Positions 36,826 through 45,535 of a stretch of DNA of 64,000 nucleotides are shown one piece after another. Origin of the DNA: Thalassospira lucentensis (GTDB lineage: Bacteria > Pseudomonadota > Alphaproteobacteria > Rhodospirillales > Thalassospiraceae); contig NZ_LPVY01000003.1 of the NCBI RefSeq assembly GCF_001613805.1, positions 248,001-312,000 of the forward strand, in the 5' to 3' direction. The number at the start of each line of letters is the position of its first letter. Within the stretch, counting starts at the first letter, position 1. The notes beneath the pieces are model-generated. The model saw only the letters and a program-made list of their open reading frames with translations. It did not search any database and was not told the DNA's origin. Both the position numbers and the translations under genes were made by a program.

Positions 36826-36901
36826 TCCGGCATAGCTCAGTTGGTAGAGCAAATGACTGTTAATCATTGGGTCGCAGGTTCGAGTCCTGCTGCCGGAGCC
36901 A
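36826..36901 (+). tRNA. tRNA-Asn copy 2 (anticodon GTT)
   Basis: All 76 nt match copy 1, including the encoded CCA. Flanking sequence is different. A likely promoter (TTGCGG, 16 nt, TATACC) ends about 36 nt upstream, so this copy has its own transcription unit. Confidence 0.97.
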
Positions 36902-36905
36902 ATTA

Positions 36906-36939
36906 AAAAGGGACCGAACAACTTGTTCGGTCCCTTTTT
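36906..36939 (+). terminator. Terminator after tRNA-Asn copy 2
   Basis: A 15-bp stem, AAAAGGGACCGAACA with TGTTCGGTCCCTTTT, runs into further T residues directly after the tRNA. Confidence 0.92.
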
Positions 36940-36984
36940 CTTTTGATATTGTTACACCTGCCCCAGAAATCGGACTGATCAACC

Positions 36985-37302
36985 ATGAAAACAGCCAAAA
37001 TCGAATTGAAGCAAGTGAAGCTTGGCACGCTTGCCGGTGCAACGGATGGCTGGATGATCATCGGTGAAGATGATGTCATCCATGGCCTTGTGCACCGGAT
37101 CGATGGTGATCTGTATACGATTTCATCTACGACAGATGAACGTATTCAGGCATTTGGCTGGTGCCCGATGTTTGACAGTCTCGCCCATGTTCAAAACGAC
37201 CTTGAAATTGCGCTGGCGATGCAAAGTGCCCACGAGGTCGAGGAATGGATAGAACAGTCCGATCGTTTTGATGACGAAGGCAACCACGGGCATCTTCACT
37301 GA
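36985..37302 (+). CDS. Conserved-looking hypothetical protein
   Basis: I do not recognise this 105-residue acidic protein. It is soluble, with alternating beta-type segments (VKLGTLAGATDGWMII, VIHGLVHRIDGDLYTIS) and a Glu-rich C-terminal helix ending in HGHLH. It has no signal peptide or helix-turn-helix. Normal codon use and a clean ORF between the tRNA terminator and a convergent gene suggest it is real. The ribosome site is weak. It ends 3 nt from the stop of the convergent propeller gene. Confidence 0.55.
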   Translation: MKTAKIELKQVKLGTLAGATDGWMIIGEDDVIHGLVHRIDGDLYTISSTTDERIQAFGWCPMFDSLAHVQNDLEIALAMQSAHEVEEWIEQSDRFDDEGNHGHLH

Positions 37303-37305
37303 CGA

Positions 37306-37941
37306 TTATGGCCGTGCCGGCCGCCCGACGACCCGAACCTTGCCGCTGGGACCACCACCACAGAAGAAACGCGCGATACCGTCGCTTTCCAAACCGGATA
37401 CACCAACACCGGCTGGCATTGTCAACCGATCCAGAACCATGCCGGTTTGCGGGTTAATCCGGCGAACGTCGCTTTCATCACCTTCCCACGTTCCATGCCA
37501 AAGCTCGTTATCGATCCAGGTAACACCGGTGACAAAACGATCTGATTCAATCGTGCGTAGGACTTCGCCCGTTTGCGGATCGACCTGATGGATTTTCCGG
37601 TTGCGATGCTGCCCTACCCAAAGACTGCCTTCTGCCCAAGCCATGCCGGAATTGCCACCTTCGGGTGCCGGAATGGAATCCAGAACATGGCCGCTTTCCG
37701 GATCGATTTTGTAAATGCGATCCTCGGCGATCTGGAAAATGTGACTACCGTTAAAGGCCGTACCAGCATCGGCAGCGGCTTCAATCATGCGTATCGGGGT
37801 TCCGTTGTCGGGATCAATTGCATGGATCGTTTCACCAGCAGCAATCCACACATGGCATCCATCATATGTTACCCCATGCACCTTATCTATACCCGGGAAA
37901 GGCCCATATTCGGCAAGAATCTCAGCTTTTCGATCAGTCAT
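37306..37941 (-). CDS. Beta-propeller protein, glutamine cyclotransferase-like
   Basis: The 211-residue cytosolic protein is built of repeats of about 40 residues of the form 'hydrophobic-W-G-x-L-W...I-x-x-I-D-P-x-T-G' (for example SLWVGQHRNRKIHQVDPQTGEV and ELWHGTWEGDESDVRRINPQTG). These are the blades of a PQQ/YVTN/glutamine-cyclotransferase type propeller. No catalytic residues could be assigned. ATG 37941 follows AAAGGG by 7 nt. It lies between a hypothetical gene and a TPR/wHTH regulator and may belong with the regulator and DUF899 gene. Confidence 0.65.
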   Translation of the reverse strand: MTDRKAEILAEYGPFPGIDKVHGVTYDGCHVWIAAGETIHAIDPDNGTPIRMIEAAADAGTAFNGSHIFQIAEDRIYKIDPESGHVLDSIPAPEGGNSGMAWAEGSLWVGQHRNRKIHQVDPQTGEVLRTIESDRFVTGVTWIDNELWHGTWEGDESDVRRINPQTGMVLDRLTMPAGVGVSGLESDGIARFFCGGGPSGKVRVVGRPARP

Positions 37942-37987
37942 TTTCAAGCCCTTTCTATGATTGTGTTTCGCTTACGCAAGACACAGC

Positions 37988-39226
37988 CTAGTCAACGGGA
38001 AGTCGGCCAGGGAGTAACAATGTTGTCGTGAAACCGGGCGGTGGTGGTGACGTCCATCGCCGTGCGCGTCCGCGGCCAATTGCACGAACTTTGCCAGCAC
38101 GCGCCAATTCTTCAAGCGCCCTTTGCACGGTCCGTGCACTGGTATCAAGCACGATCGCCAATGCCGAACTCGACCATGCTTCGCCATCAGCCAAAAGCGC
38201 AAGAATGTTCGCGTTATTATCCTCCATCGGAGGAAGCAGAACCATTACCGACTGATTTTTCCCAACAGATTTGGGCTTCAGGATAAAACCGGAATCCGTT
38301 GCCGTAATATTTGCGAAAACCCGGATCAGTTTACGCAACCGACCGATTTCGACCCGCAATCGGGCACGATGCGTTTCGTCAACATACCGGACACCAAATG
38401 CTCCCGATAAAAGAGAATCTCTGGGGGCATCTTTGGGCCAGCTTTCGCCAAGAATACGTAGAAGGTTGAAAAGCACCGGCCGGGTTGAAAGCGAAATTGC
38501 TACCTGCCCCTGACGAACGCCATACCGGCACGCATCAATAACAAGCATGTCCGATGCCATCAGGTCTTCGACTTCCTGCAGGATGACAAGCCGCTCCTCG
38601 CCCTTTGCAATAAGCCGCGCTGCCGGTGCATTCAAAGTTACATATGCTTTTTCGATTTCCGCGATCAGGACCGGCAGTTTTGCCGCCTGCGCCAAATGAT
38701 TTGCCCGTTCAAGGGCCGCGCGGGCCACCCCCGCCTGAAGACGCCGCACAGCGATCCCAAAAAGGATCATTTCATGAGAAATCTGCAAAATCGGGGGCAA
38801 AATGTCTGGATTGATTTCGCTGAGCATTTGTTCGGCCTGTTCAAGCTGTCCTGTCAGTAAAACATGCCTGATTTCAAGCTGCCTTGCATGCGCGGCATTC
38901 ACATGATCACCACGCTGTTCAAGTATCCGGCGGGCGCTATCAAGGGCCTTTTCGGCCCATGCCAGATCACGAGACACCAGTGCAATTTCAGCTTCGGCAA
39001 CAACGCAACGCGCACGTGCCACAGGTTCCAATGCACCAAAACCGCGTGCGGCCCGTTTCAGAAGTGCCCTGGCACGATCGAAATCCTCCAACTGGGCCAA
39101 GGCAATACCGCGCAGTGCCAGTGCCGGCGGATCATCCCGCAGACCGACGCATTTTAACGCGCCAAGCGGATCACCGGCTGACAAGGCTCGTGCGGCAGCT
39201 GTGATCAGGGAATCCATTATGGCCAT
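37988..39226 (-). CDS. TPR and winged-helix regulator
   Basis: The 412-residue protein has an Ala/Leu/Arg-rich helical array of TPR type (residues 5-210). A domain near residues 230-330 includes ARLRVEIGRLRKLIRV, resembling OmpR/SARP-type winged helices. A C-terminal HTH follows (residues 345-395, SSALAIVLDTSARTVQRALEELARAGKV, with RAIGRGRARRW). It is probably a transcription factor sensing a ligand or partner through the TPRs. It is divergent from the DUF899 gene, sharing about 97 bp, and is the natural candidate for its regulator. Confidence 0.65.
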   Translation of the reverse strand: MAIMDSLITAAARALSAGDPLGALKCVGLRDDPPALALRGIALAQLEDFDRARALLKRAARGFGALEPVARARCVVAEAEIALVSRDLAWAEKALDSARRILEQRGDHVNAAHARQLEIRHVLLTGQLEQAEQMLSEINPDILPPILQISHEMILFGIAVRRLQAGVARAALERANHLAQAAKLPVLIAEIEKAYVTLNAPAARLIAKGEERLVILQEVEDLMASDMLVIDACRYGVRQGQVAISLSTRPVLFNLLRILGESWPKDAPRDSLLSGAFGVRYVDETHRARLRVEIGRLRKLIRVFANITATDSGFILKPKSVGKNQSVMVLLPPMEDNNANILALLADGEAWSSSALAIVLDTSARTVQRALEELARAGKVRAIGRGRARRWTSPPPPGFTTTLLLPGRLPVD

Positions 39227-39323
39227 TCAGGCATCCCAAATTGCGTCACGTTTGTTACTCCCCGGTTGAACGTCCCTTCGCCTAACCTTTGCCTATCGTC
39301 AACCGAAAGATAGGAAAACAGAA

Positions 39324-40139
39324 ATGACGAATGCCAAAATGATTTCCAAACCTAACACGGAAAACCTGCGTATCGTCAGCCGCAATGAATGGCTTTCCGA
39401 ACGCAAGGCACTTCTCGTCCGCGAGAAGGAACTGACCCGTCTTGGCGACGAGATCGCTGAAGCACGTCGCGAACTGCCATATGTCCGTATCGATAAAAAC
39501 TACGTGTTCGATACGCTTGATGGAAAACGTTCTCTTACTGATCTGTTTGACGGTCGCAGCCAGCTACTTGTCCAGCATTTCATGTTCGGACCCGATTGGG
39601 AACAAGGCTGCCCGAGCTGTTCGTTCATGGCGGATCATATGGACGGTATAACGGTCCATATGGCGCAGCGCGATGTCACTTTCACCGCCGTTTCACGTGC
39701 GCCGCTTGCAAATATTGAACGGTTTCGCGCACGCATGGGCTGGAAATTCAACTGGATTTCCTCGCATGAAAGTGACTTTAACTATGATTTCCATGTCAGC
39801 TTCACCCCGGAAGAAACAGCCAAAGGTGAAATTCACTACAACTATGGCAAATGGCCATATGCCTTCGAAGAATGGCCGGGGCTGAGTGCCTTCATCAAAA
39901 ACGATCGGGGCGAGGTTTTTCATACCTATTCGACCTATGGCCGCGGGGTCGACGCCATGATGGGCACATACAGATTGCTTGATCTTATGCCCAAGGGGCG
40001 GGACGAAAAAGATGTCCCGAACAAAATGGAATGGGTGCGGCACCATGACCTGTATGAAATGGCAGCAATGAAAACCGAAACTGAAACCGGTTCGGTCGAA
40101 GGCCTGTTTGACAGCGTCAAGAAAACCGCATGCCACTAG
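39324..40139 (+). CDS. DUF899 thioredoxin-like protein
   Basis: The 271-residue protein has the DUF899 hallmark DWEQGCPSCSFMADHMDG, a C-P-S-C thioredoxin-type motif preceded by LLVQHFMFGPDW. Other family segments are RAPLANIERFRARMGWKFNWIS and EVFHTYSTYGRGVDAMMGTY. These proteins are thought to be thiol oxidoreductases related to peroxiredoxins, but activity is not established. AGGAAA before the ATG is a good ribosome site. A small membrane protein gene follows immediately, and a TPR/wHTH regulator is divergent. Confidence 0.85.
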   Translation: MTNAKMISKPNTENLRIVSRNEWLSERKALLVREKELTRLGDEIAEARRELPYVRIDKNYVFDTLDGKRSLTDLFDGRSQLLVQHFMFGPDWEQGCPSCSFMADHMDGITVHMAQRDVTFTAVSRAPLANIERFRARMGWKFNWISSHESDFNYDFHVSFTPEETAKGEIHYNYGKWPYAFEEWPGLSAFIKNDRGEVFHTYSTYGRGVDAMMGTYRLLDLMPKGRDEKDVPNKMEWVRHHDLYEMAAMKTETETGSVEGLFDSVKKTACH

Positions 40140-40162
40140 GCCCATCAGGCAAGAGATACAAA

Positions 40163-40465
40163 ATGGGCAAAGAGCATCGCCAAGGCAGATATATTGGCGG
40201 CATGGCCTCGAAGGATGGTGGATATACCGCCATCCTCCGGATAGCTCGGTTGCTTCAATTTGCCGCATCCCCGGCATTTGCGCTCATGGCGCTTGTCACC
40301 GGCATATCTGAAGCAGGCAGCACGAATATAATTTGCCTGACAACAGACGATAGATCGTACTTTAACGACATGTTTGTAATGTATCTGCTCATGAGCTTTT
40401 TTCACCTGCCACCGTGGCTGAACGCCCTATCCGATGGCACGCAGCATCGGTCGAAAAACACCTGA
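40163..40465 (+). CDS. Small two-helix membrane protein downstream of DUF899
   Basis: A 100-residue protein with two likely helices (about residues 30-47, FAASPAFALMALVTGI, and 70-87, FVMYLLMSFFHLPPWL). It starts 23 nt after the DUF899 stop; AAGAGA precedes ATG 40163. Small membrane proteins with this LLQFAASPAFALMAL-type segment appear to accompany DUF899 genes, from memory of the family, so a shared operon is likely. The frame can be read from 40130, overlapping DUF899, but that start lacks a ribosome site. Function unknown. Confidence 0.6.
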   Translation: MGKEHRQGRYIGGMASKDGGYTAILRIARLLQFAASPAFALMALVTGISEAGSTNIICLTTDDRSYFNDMFVMYLLMSFFHLPPWLNALSDGTQHRSKNT

Positions 40466-40598
40466 TCATTTCGATACGAACAAGATGTGACACTCCTGTA
40501 AAATCTTTGGGTCATCAGTGCTTTATTGACTCATAACAAATCAATATACTTGTCACCGTAATACGATCTCGCACGTGCACACATGCCATCCGCCGGGT

Positions 40599-40656
40599 GG
40601 TTTGATGCCAAACCAATTTTATCCGGGCTGCCGTCCTGTCAACAGGACGCGCAGCC
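40599..40656 (+). promoter_or_regulatory. Two stacked hairpins in the pat leader
   Basis: GGTTTG/CAAACC (40599-40614) is followed by a 14-bp stem (40626-40656), GGCTGC-CGTCCTGT with ACAGGACG-C-GCAGCC, having one bulge and a tiny loop. The second ends 23 nt before the pat ATG, close to its ribosome site. No U-run follows, so it is not a terminator. It could control translation or mRNA stability. Confidence 0.45.
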
Positions 40657-40679
40657 AAAGGCAAAGCGGGAATTCGGTG

Positions 40680-43370
40680 ATGAGTACCATTAATCTCGAC
40701 CATCTTTTCAAACCCAAGTCCGTCGCAGTCATTGGCGCATCGAACCGGCCCCATTCCGTGGGTCAGGTGATCATGCGCAATCTGCTCGCAGGCGGGTTTG
40801 ACGGCCCGATCATGCCGGTTAATCCGCGCAGCCAGTCGATTGGCGGTGTTCTGGCCTACCCTGATGTTGAAAGCCTGCCGGTCGTCCCCGAACTTGCCGT
40901 GATCTGCGTCCCACCCAAGGCCGTTATTCCGACCATGGAATGTCTTTCTGCCAAGGGATGCATGGCAGCCATTGTCCTGACGGCAGGCCTTGGCGCCGAG
41001 AAGCATGACGAAACCCGCAGCATCAAACAGGCAATGCTTGAGATTGCCGCGCGCAACAAGATGCGCCTGCTTGGTCCGAACTGCCTTGGCCTGATGGTGC
41101 CGGGTATCGGGCTTAACGCCAGTTTCAGCCATCAAAGCATCGGCAGTGGCAAAATCGCGTTTGTGTCGCAGTCCGGGGCACTTTGTACCGCAGTTCTCGA
41201 CTGGGCGGCGGCACGCGGCATCGGTTTTTCACACTTTATATCGCTTGGTGAATGCGACGATGTCGATTTCGGTGATGTGATCGATTATCTGGGTTCCGAT
41301 CCCAACACACGCGCTATCATGCTGTATATCGAATCCATTCAGGAACGTCGCGGCTTTATTTCCGCCGCCCGCGCCGCATCGCGCAACAAACCGATCCTGT
41401 GTATCAAGTCGGGCCGCTTTGCCGAAGGTGCCGCCGCTGCTGCTTCACATACCGGCGCGCTGGCGGGTGCCGATGACGTGTTTGATGCAGCTATCAAACG
41501 TGCCGGTGTTCTGCGCGTTTACACGGTCACGGAAATGTTTTCGGCCGCCGAAACACTTTCTCGCATGCGTCCGTTCCGGGGCGATAAGCTTGGCATTATT
41601 ACCAATGGGGGTGGCATTGGCGTTCTGGCAGTTGATGCTCTGATTGAACGGCACGGCCAACTGGCCAAACTCGAAGACAGCACCATTGATGCGCTTAGCA
41701 GTGTTTTGCCGTCAACCTGGTCACATGCGAACCCCGTCGATATTATCGGGGATGCCCCGGGCGAAAGATATGCAAAGTCGATTGATGCGGTTCTGAAAGA
41801 TCCCAATATCGACAGCCTTCTGGTCATGCATGCGCCGACCGCCATCACAGACCCGGTTGAAGTTGCCCAAGGCGTAATTAATGCCATCAAGGACAGCCGC
41901 AAGAACATCCTGACAAACTGGGTTGGCGAGGCAACGGTCGCCAAGGCCCGTAACCTGTTTTATGCCGCCGGGATTCCGACCTATCGTACACCAGAAAACG
42001 CGGTCGCGGCCTTCCAGCATATGGTGAATTACCGCAAATTGCAGGAAGTCCTGATGGAAACACCACCATCAGTTCCGCAGGACTTTACGCCGGAAACGGA
42101 CAAGGCACGCCAGATCATCCATACGGCCATCCATTCGGGTCGCGATATGCTGACCGAGCCGGAAGCAAAAGCCGTTCTGGAATGCTATGGCATCAATACG
42201 GTCAAAACCGTAGCCGCAGAATCAGTTGATGACGCCGTCGAAACGGCGGATGCCATCGGCTATCCGGTTGCACTTAAAATCCTGTCGGATGATATCAGCC
42301 ACAAATCCGACGTTGGCGGTGTGGTTCTGAATATCGACAGTGACGAGGAACTGCGCGCTGCCGGCAACAAGATGCTGCGGACCGTCAAACAGAAATTCCC
42401 GAACGCCCGGGTGCGTGGCTTTACCGTTCAGGAAATGATCAAGCGTGCAGGTGCGCGTGAATTGATCGTTGGCATGACCACCGATCCGATTTTTGGCCCG
42501 GTGATCCTGTTTGGTCATGGCGGGGTCGAGGTCGAAGTGGTCCGAGACCGGGCCATGGCCTTGCCGCCATTGAACATGAAGCTGGCACGCGAACTTGTTG
42601 AAGGTACGCGCATCTATAATCTGCTGCGCGGTTATCGCGATGTACCGCCGGTCAACCTCGAACAGCTTTACGTCACGCTGGTGCGGTTGTCGCAGTTGGT
42701 CGTGCATCTTGGCGAAGTCCTTGAACTCGACATGAACCCGCTTCTGATTGATCAGACCGGCGTGATTGCGCTGGATGCCCGCATCAAGGTAACCCCGAAA
42801 GTGGTTAGCGATGACCAGCGTCTGGCGATCCATCCCTATCCGCGTCATCTGAAACAGGAACTGATCCTGGATGACGGAACGAAATATCTGCTGCGCCCAA
42901 TCAAACCCGAGGACGAACCGAAGCACTATGAATTCATGTCGAAACTGACACCCGAAGATATCCATTTCCGGTTCTTTGGATCCGTTCGTGAATTGCCGCA
43001 TTCGGAAATGGCCCGCCAGACACAGCTTGATTACGACCGAGACATGGCCTTCCTTGCCATCGTGCCAAATGGTCTAGAAGAAGGCGAAATCCACGGTATT
43101 GTTCAGGTCGTGATCGATCCCAATAATGAACATGCCGAATATGCGATTATGGTGCGCTCGGACATCAAGGGTCGTGGCCTTGGCCGTCTGCTGATGGAAA
43201 AGATGATCGAATATTGCCGCCAGAAAGGAACAGAGACCTTTATAGGACAGGTTTTACCAGATAACCGCCGGATGCTGACGCTTTGTGAAAAACTGGGATT
43301 CTCGCGCAAATATCTTGCCGACGAGGAAGTATTCGAGGTCACCTTGCCCTTGCAACGCGACGTTGCCTAA
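40680..43370 (+). CDS. pat: Pat-type protein lysine acetyltransferase (acyl-CoA synthetase-like + GNAT)
   Basis: The 896-residue protein has an ADP-forming acyl-CoA synthetase-like body: a CoA-binding domain (SVAVIGASNRPHSVGQVIMRNL, residues 13-34), succinyl-CoA ligase-type domains, and an ATP-grasp region (residues 490-705). A C-terminal GNAT domain (residues 735-890) has the acetyl-CoA loop VRSDIKGRGLGRLLMEKMI. This order is that of Salmonella Pat and E. coli PatZ, which acetylate acetyl-CoA synthetase and other enzymes. In that family the NDP-forming part is a sensor rather than a catalyst. ATG 40680 fits the family start. Confidence 0.9.
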   Translation: MSTINLDHLFKPKSVAVIGASNRPHSVGQVIMRNLLAGGFDGPIMPVNPRSQSIGGVLAYPDVESLPVVPELAVICVPPKAVIPTMECLSAKGCMAAIVLTAGLGAEKHDETRSIKQAMLEIAARNKMRLLGPNCLGLMVPGIGLNASFSHQSIGSGKIAFVSQSGALCTAVLDWAAARGIGFSHFISLGECDDVDFGDVIDYLGSDPNTRAIMLYIESIQERRGFISAARAASRNKPILCIKSGRFAEGAAAAASHTGALAGADDVFDAAIKRAGVLRVYTVTEMFSAAETLSRMRPFRGDKLGIITNGGGIGVLAVDALIERHGQLAKLEDSTIDALSSVLPSTWSHANPVDIIGDAPGERYAKSIDAVLKDPNIDSLLVMHAPTAITDPVEVAQGVINAIKDSRKNILTNWVGEATVAKARNLFYAAGIPTYRTPENAVAAFQHMVNYRKLQEVLMETPPSVPQDFTPETDKARQIIHTAIHSGRDMLTEPEAKAVLECYGINTVKTVAAESVDDAVETADAIGYPVALKILSDDISHKSDVGGVVLNIDSDEELRAAGNKMLRTVKQKFPNARVRGFTVQEMIKRAGARELIVGMTTDPIFGPVILFGHGGVEVEVVRDRAMALPPLNMKLARELVEGTRIYNLLRGYRDVPPVNLEQLYVTLVRLSQLVVHLGEVLELDMNPLLIDQTGVIALDARIKVTPKVVSDDQRLAIHPYPRHLKQELILDDGTKYLLRPIKPEDEPKHYEFMSKLTPEDIHFRFFGSVRELPHSEMARQTQLDYDRDMAFLAIVPNGLEEGEIHGIVQVVIDPNNEHAEYAIMVRSDIKGRGLGRLLMEKMIEYCRQKGTETFIGQVLPDNRRMLTLCEKLGFSRKYLADEEVFEVTLPLQRDVA

Positions 43371-43391
43371 TATCGGCTTGATCCATCATGA

Positions 43392-43420
43392 AAAAGCCCG
43401 GTCATATTGGCCGGGCTTTT
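43392..43420. terminator. Bidirectional terminator between pat and merR gene
   Basis: AAAAGCCCGG pairs with CCGGGCTTTT over a 9-nt loop between convergent genes. Confidence 0.9.
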
Positions 43421-43444
43421 GTCTAATTCGATAGTGTCAGCAAG

Positions 43445-43882
43445 TCACACGGTTTCAGGCATCAGTTTGGCTTTGATATTTGCCAATGCCTTTTCCGGGT
43501 CGATCCCCTTTTCGCGCAACGCATCGGCAGCTTCGCTTTCAATTTTACGAAGTTCGCCCAAGGTTGTCTGAACGTCTTCAAGCTGCTGTTCCAGTTCGGA
43601 AATGCGACGACGCCCAACCAGCATCAGATGCGCCAGCTGATCGGCACCCGACCGTTCGGCGTCGTATAGATCAATATATTCCTTGATGTCTTCAAGCGAG
43701 AAACCAAGGCGCTTGCCACGTAGCACCAGCATAAGGCGCGCACGATCCCGGTAATTGTATACGCGCGTGGCACCCGCCCGCTGTGGCGACAGCAGGCTTT
43801 TGGTTTCATAAAACCGGATGGCACGTGGCGTGATGTCGAACTCTTCGGCAAGCTCGGTAATGCTGTACAGCTTATCGTTCAT
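43445..43882 (-). CDS. MerR-family regulator, LiuR-like
   Basis: The 145-residue regulator begins MNDKLYSITELAEEFDITPRAIRFYETKSLL, the MerR winged-helix DNA-binding domain. RGKRLGFSLEDIKEYIDLY and a dimerising coiled coil (residues 85-125) follow. No metal-binding Cys are present. The pattern matches LiuR, which controls branched-chain amino acid breakdown in proteobacteria; no liu genes lie in this window. ATG 43882 follows AAGAAA. Its own promoter has a LiuR-type palindrome in an over-long spacer, arguing for autoregulation. Confidence 0.82.
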   Translation of the reverse strand: MNDKLYSITELAEEFDITPRAIRFYETKSLLSPQRAGATRVYNYRDRARLMLVLRGKRLGFSLEDIKEYIDLYDAERSGADQLAHLMLVGRRRISELEQQLEDVQTTLGELRKIESEAADALREKGIDPEKALANIKAKLMPETV

Positions 43883-43941
43883 GTTTTTTCTTATTGAATG
43901 AATGCAATAACGCAGCATCGCAACAACGGGACTTACAAGTC

Positions 43942-43973
43942 AATATATTTACGCTTACGTCACCTCGCTGCAA
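43942..43973 (-). promoter_or_regulatory. MerR-type promoter with LiuR-like operator
   Basis: On the minus strand TTGCAG (-35) and TATATT (-10) are 20 nt apart, the long spacing typical of MerR-regulated promoters. The spacer holds the imperfect palindrome GTGACGTAAGCGTAAA, close to the ACGT-containing motif reported for LiuR. It lies about 60 nt before the regulator start. Confidence 0.6.
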
Positions 43974-44024
43974 GCCATACCCAATATTACGACAACGTCG
44001 CCAGATAACCTAATCCCCTGCGTT

Positions 44025-45506
44025 TTAATTGTTTTCGTCGATCCTGGCTCGGACATATGCCAAATCAACCGGCACGTAGTCTGGCCCGGTAACCAGCCTT
44101 TTACCAGTTAATGCCCCTGGCCAGCTTTTGGGATCGGATTTCCAGACAGTGCCGTCTGGCATTGGAACTTCAAGTGCATCGTCATATCCTTCGGCATGGC
44201 CTGAAACCAGTTCCAGATCACCGCAAATGCCCGCCTTGAATATCGGCCCGAGAGCCGGGCGCGGATTATAAAGCACGCCGGGCCAAGCATCGAATATCGC
44301 CGGATAGGTCGCATGATTGCATAAATCGCCGGAAAACATCACGCTGCGATCTTCTCCAAGATCAAGTTCATCGGTCGGACCAAACAATGTCTGATCTACT
44401 GACATCAGATTGATCGGCAATGTCACCGGATCGGCATAACCTATGGCATTGCGACGGTTCTGCCACATTCTGGTCGCGCCCTTTTTGACGTATTTCTGGC
44501 GTAGGAAGAAGCTGTTGTGGAAGCATTCAAATGGCAGGTTTGGCTGCGCGTGGCTTGCTTTGCCGAATTTGAAAACGGCACCACCATTATTTTCGTCACC
44601 TTCCGGCCCCGGGCGGCTGTCGAACCAGCCGCGATTGCCAAAATAATACCAATACCCGCCAGCCAGATTATCCTGCGAAAACAGTTTGTGGCAGTTATAG
44701 AACTGGTTATAGGCCACCCACCAGCCAACAGCAGTTGCTTCGGGTTCGACCGGGTTATCGCGCACAAAACTGAACCGGTTATTGATTATCCGGACATTGC
44801 GATTAAAACTGCCGATAGGCTTTTGCATATTAGCCGCGGATACATCCATTCGAATGGCGTTATAGCAATGTCGAATATCATTCCCACGGATCAGAATATC
44901 GCCCGCAATGTCATCCGCACCAAAGAATGCACCGTTAAGATATCGATATGGGGCTTCCTTGCCCGGCGTGATTTCACCATCATGGATCATCGCCCAGTGA
45001 AGGTAACGCCAGATCACGTCATCCTGAATCCAGTCGCAATTTTCGATGGTGATGCGTGATGCATGCTCGCCCGTTGCATAAAAGGCATATGTTCCACCAC
45101 GGATTTGCATGTTTTTGAATGTCAGATCGTTGCTGTCGCGGATATAAACGGCACTGGGCCATGCGCGTTCGATACGGATATTATCAAGGCGGATATGGCG
45201 CTTTCCGATGATGCGAAACGCCGCATATCTGGCACATTCAGGATCGGTTGCCGAGACTTCCGGATCGGGCGGGCGACGACCGTCCAGTGTCGCACCATAT
45301 TCACCGCGAATGATGATTGGCTGATCTTCAAGCCCGCTGATCGGAATATCGACTGGCTCGGGCAGGAAATAGTTTCCCGGCATCAAACGGATCAGATCAC
45401 CAGGCGCACAATTGGCAACCGCATTATGAAGTGTCGCGGTTTCCCGCCAGGCAGAATCCACCCAATGACGCCCGCCATCCGGCGTGACATAAACCATCCT
45501 GAGCAT
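44025..45506 (-). CDS. Right-handed parallel beta-helix protein
   Basis: The 493-residue protein shows repeated beta-helix rungs (IRLDNIRIERAWPSAVYIRDSND, LTFKNMQIRGGTYAFYATG, ILIRGNDIRHCYNAIRMD). They resemble pectate-lyase/PL6-type or mannuronan-epimerase folds. No signal peptide is visible: the N-terminus is MLRMVYVTPDGGRHWVDS. If it acts on polysaccharide it is either cytosolic or exported unconventionally. No catalytic set could be assigned. AGAGGA precedes the start. It is divergent from the ApdP-like gene; alginate- or pectin-type genes are absent nearby. Confidence 0.65.
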   Translation of the reverse strand: MLRMVYVTPDGGRHWVDSAWRETATLHNAVANCAPGDLIRLMPGNYFLPEPVDIPISGLEDQPIIIRGEYGATLDGRRPPDPEVSATDPECARYAAFRIIGKRHIRLDNIRIERAWPSAVYIRDSNDLTFKNMQIRGGTYAFYATGEHASRITIENCDWIQDDVIWRYLHWAMIHDGEITPGKEAPYRYLNGAFFGADDIAGDILIRGNDIRHCYNAIRMDVSAANMQKPIGSFNRNVRIINNRFSFVRDNPVEPEATAVGWWVAYNQFYNCHKLFSQDNLAGGYWYYFGNRGWFDSRPGPEGDENNGGAVFKFGKASHAQPNLPFECFHNSFFLRQKYVKKGATRMWQNRRNAIGYADPVTLPINLMSVDQTLFGPTDELDLGEDRSVMFSGDLCNHATYPAIFDAWPGVLYNPRPALGPIFKAGICGDLELVSGHAEGYDDALEVPMPDGTVWKSDPKSWPGALTGKRLVTGPDYVPVDLAYVRARIDENN

Positions 45507-45535
45507 TCCGTATTCCTCTTGTTTACCCCGGACTC

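Noticed and set aside
35473-36901. Genomic island bounded by tRNA repeats
   Set aside because: Only one ordinary metabolic gene lies between the tRNA-Asn copies; no integrase or foreign base composition is apparent.
40575-40679. Upstream extension of the Pat protein by 35 residues
   Set aside because: The extra residues span the leader hairpins, are unlike the family, and ATG 40680 matches the usual Pat start.
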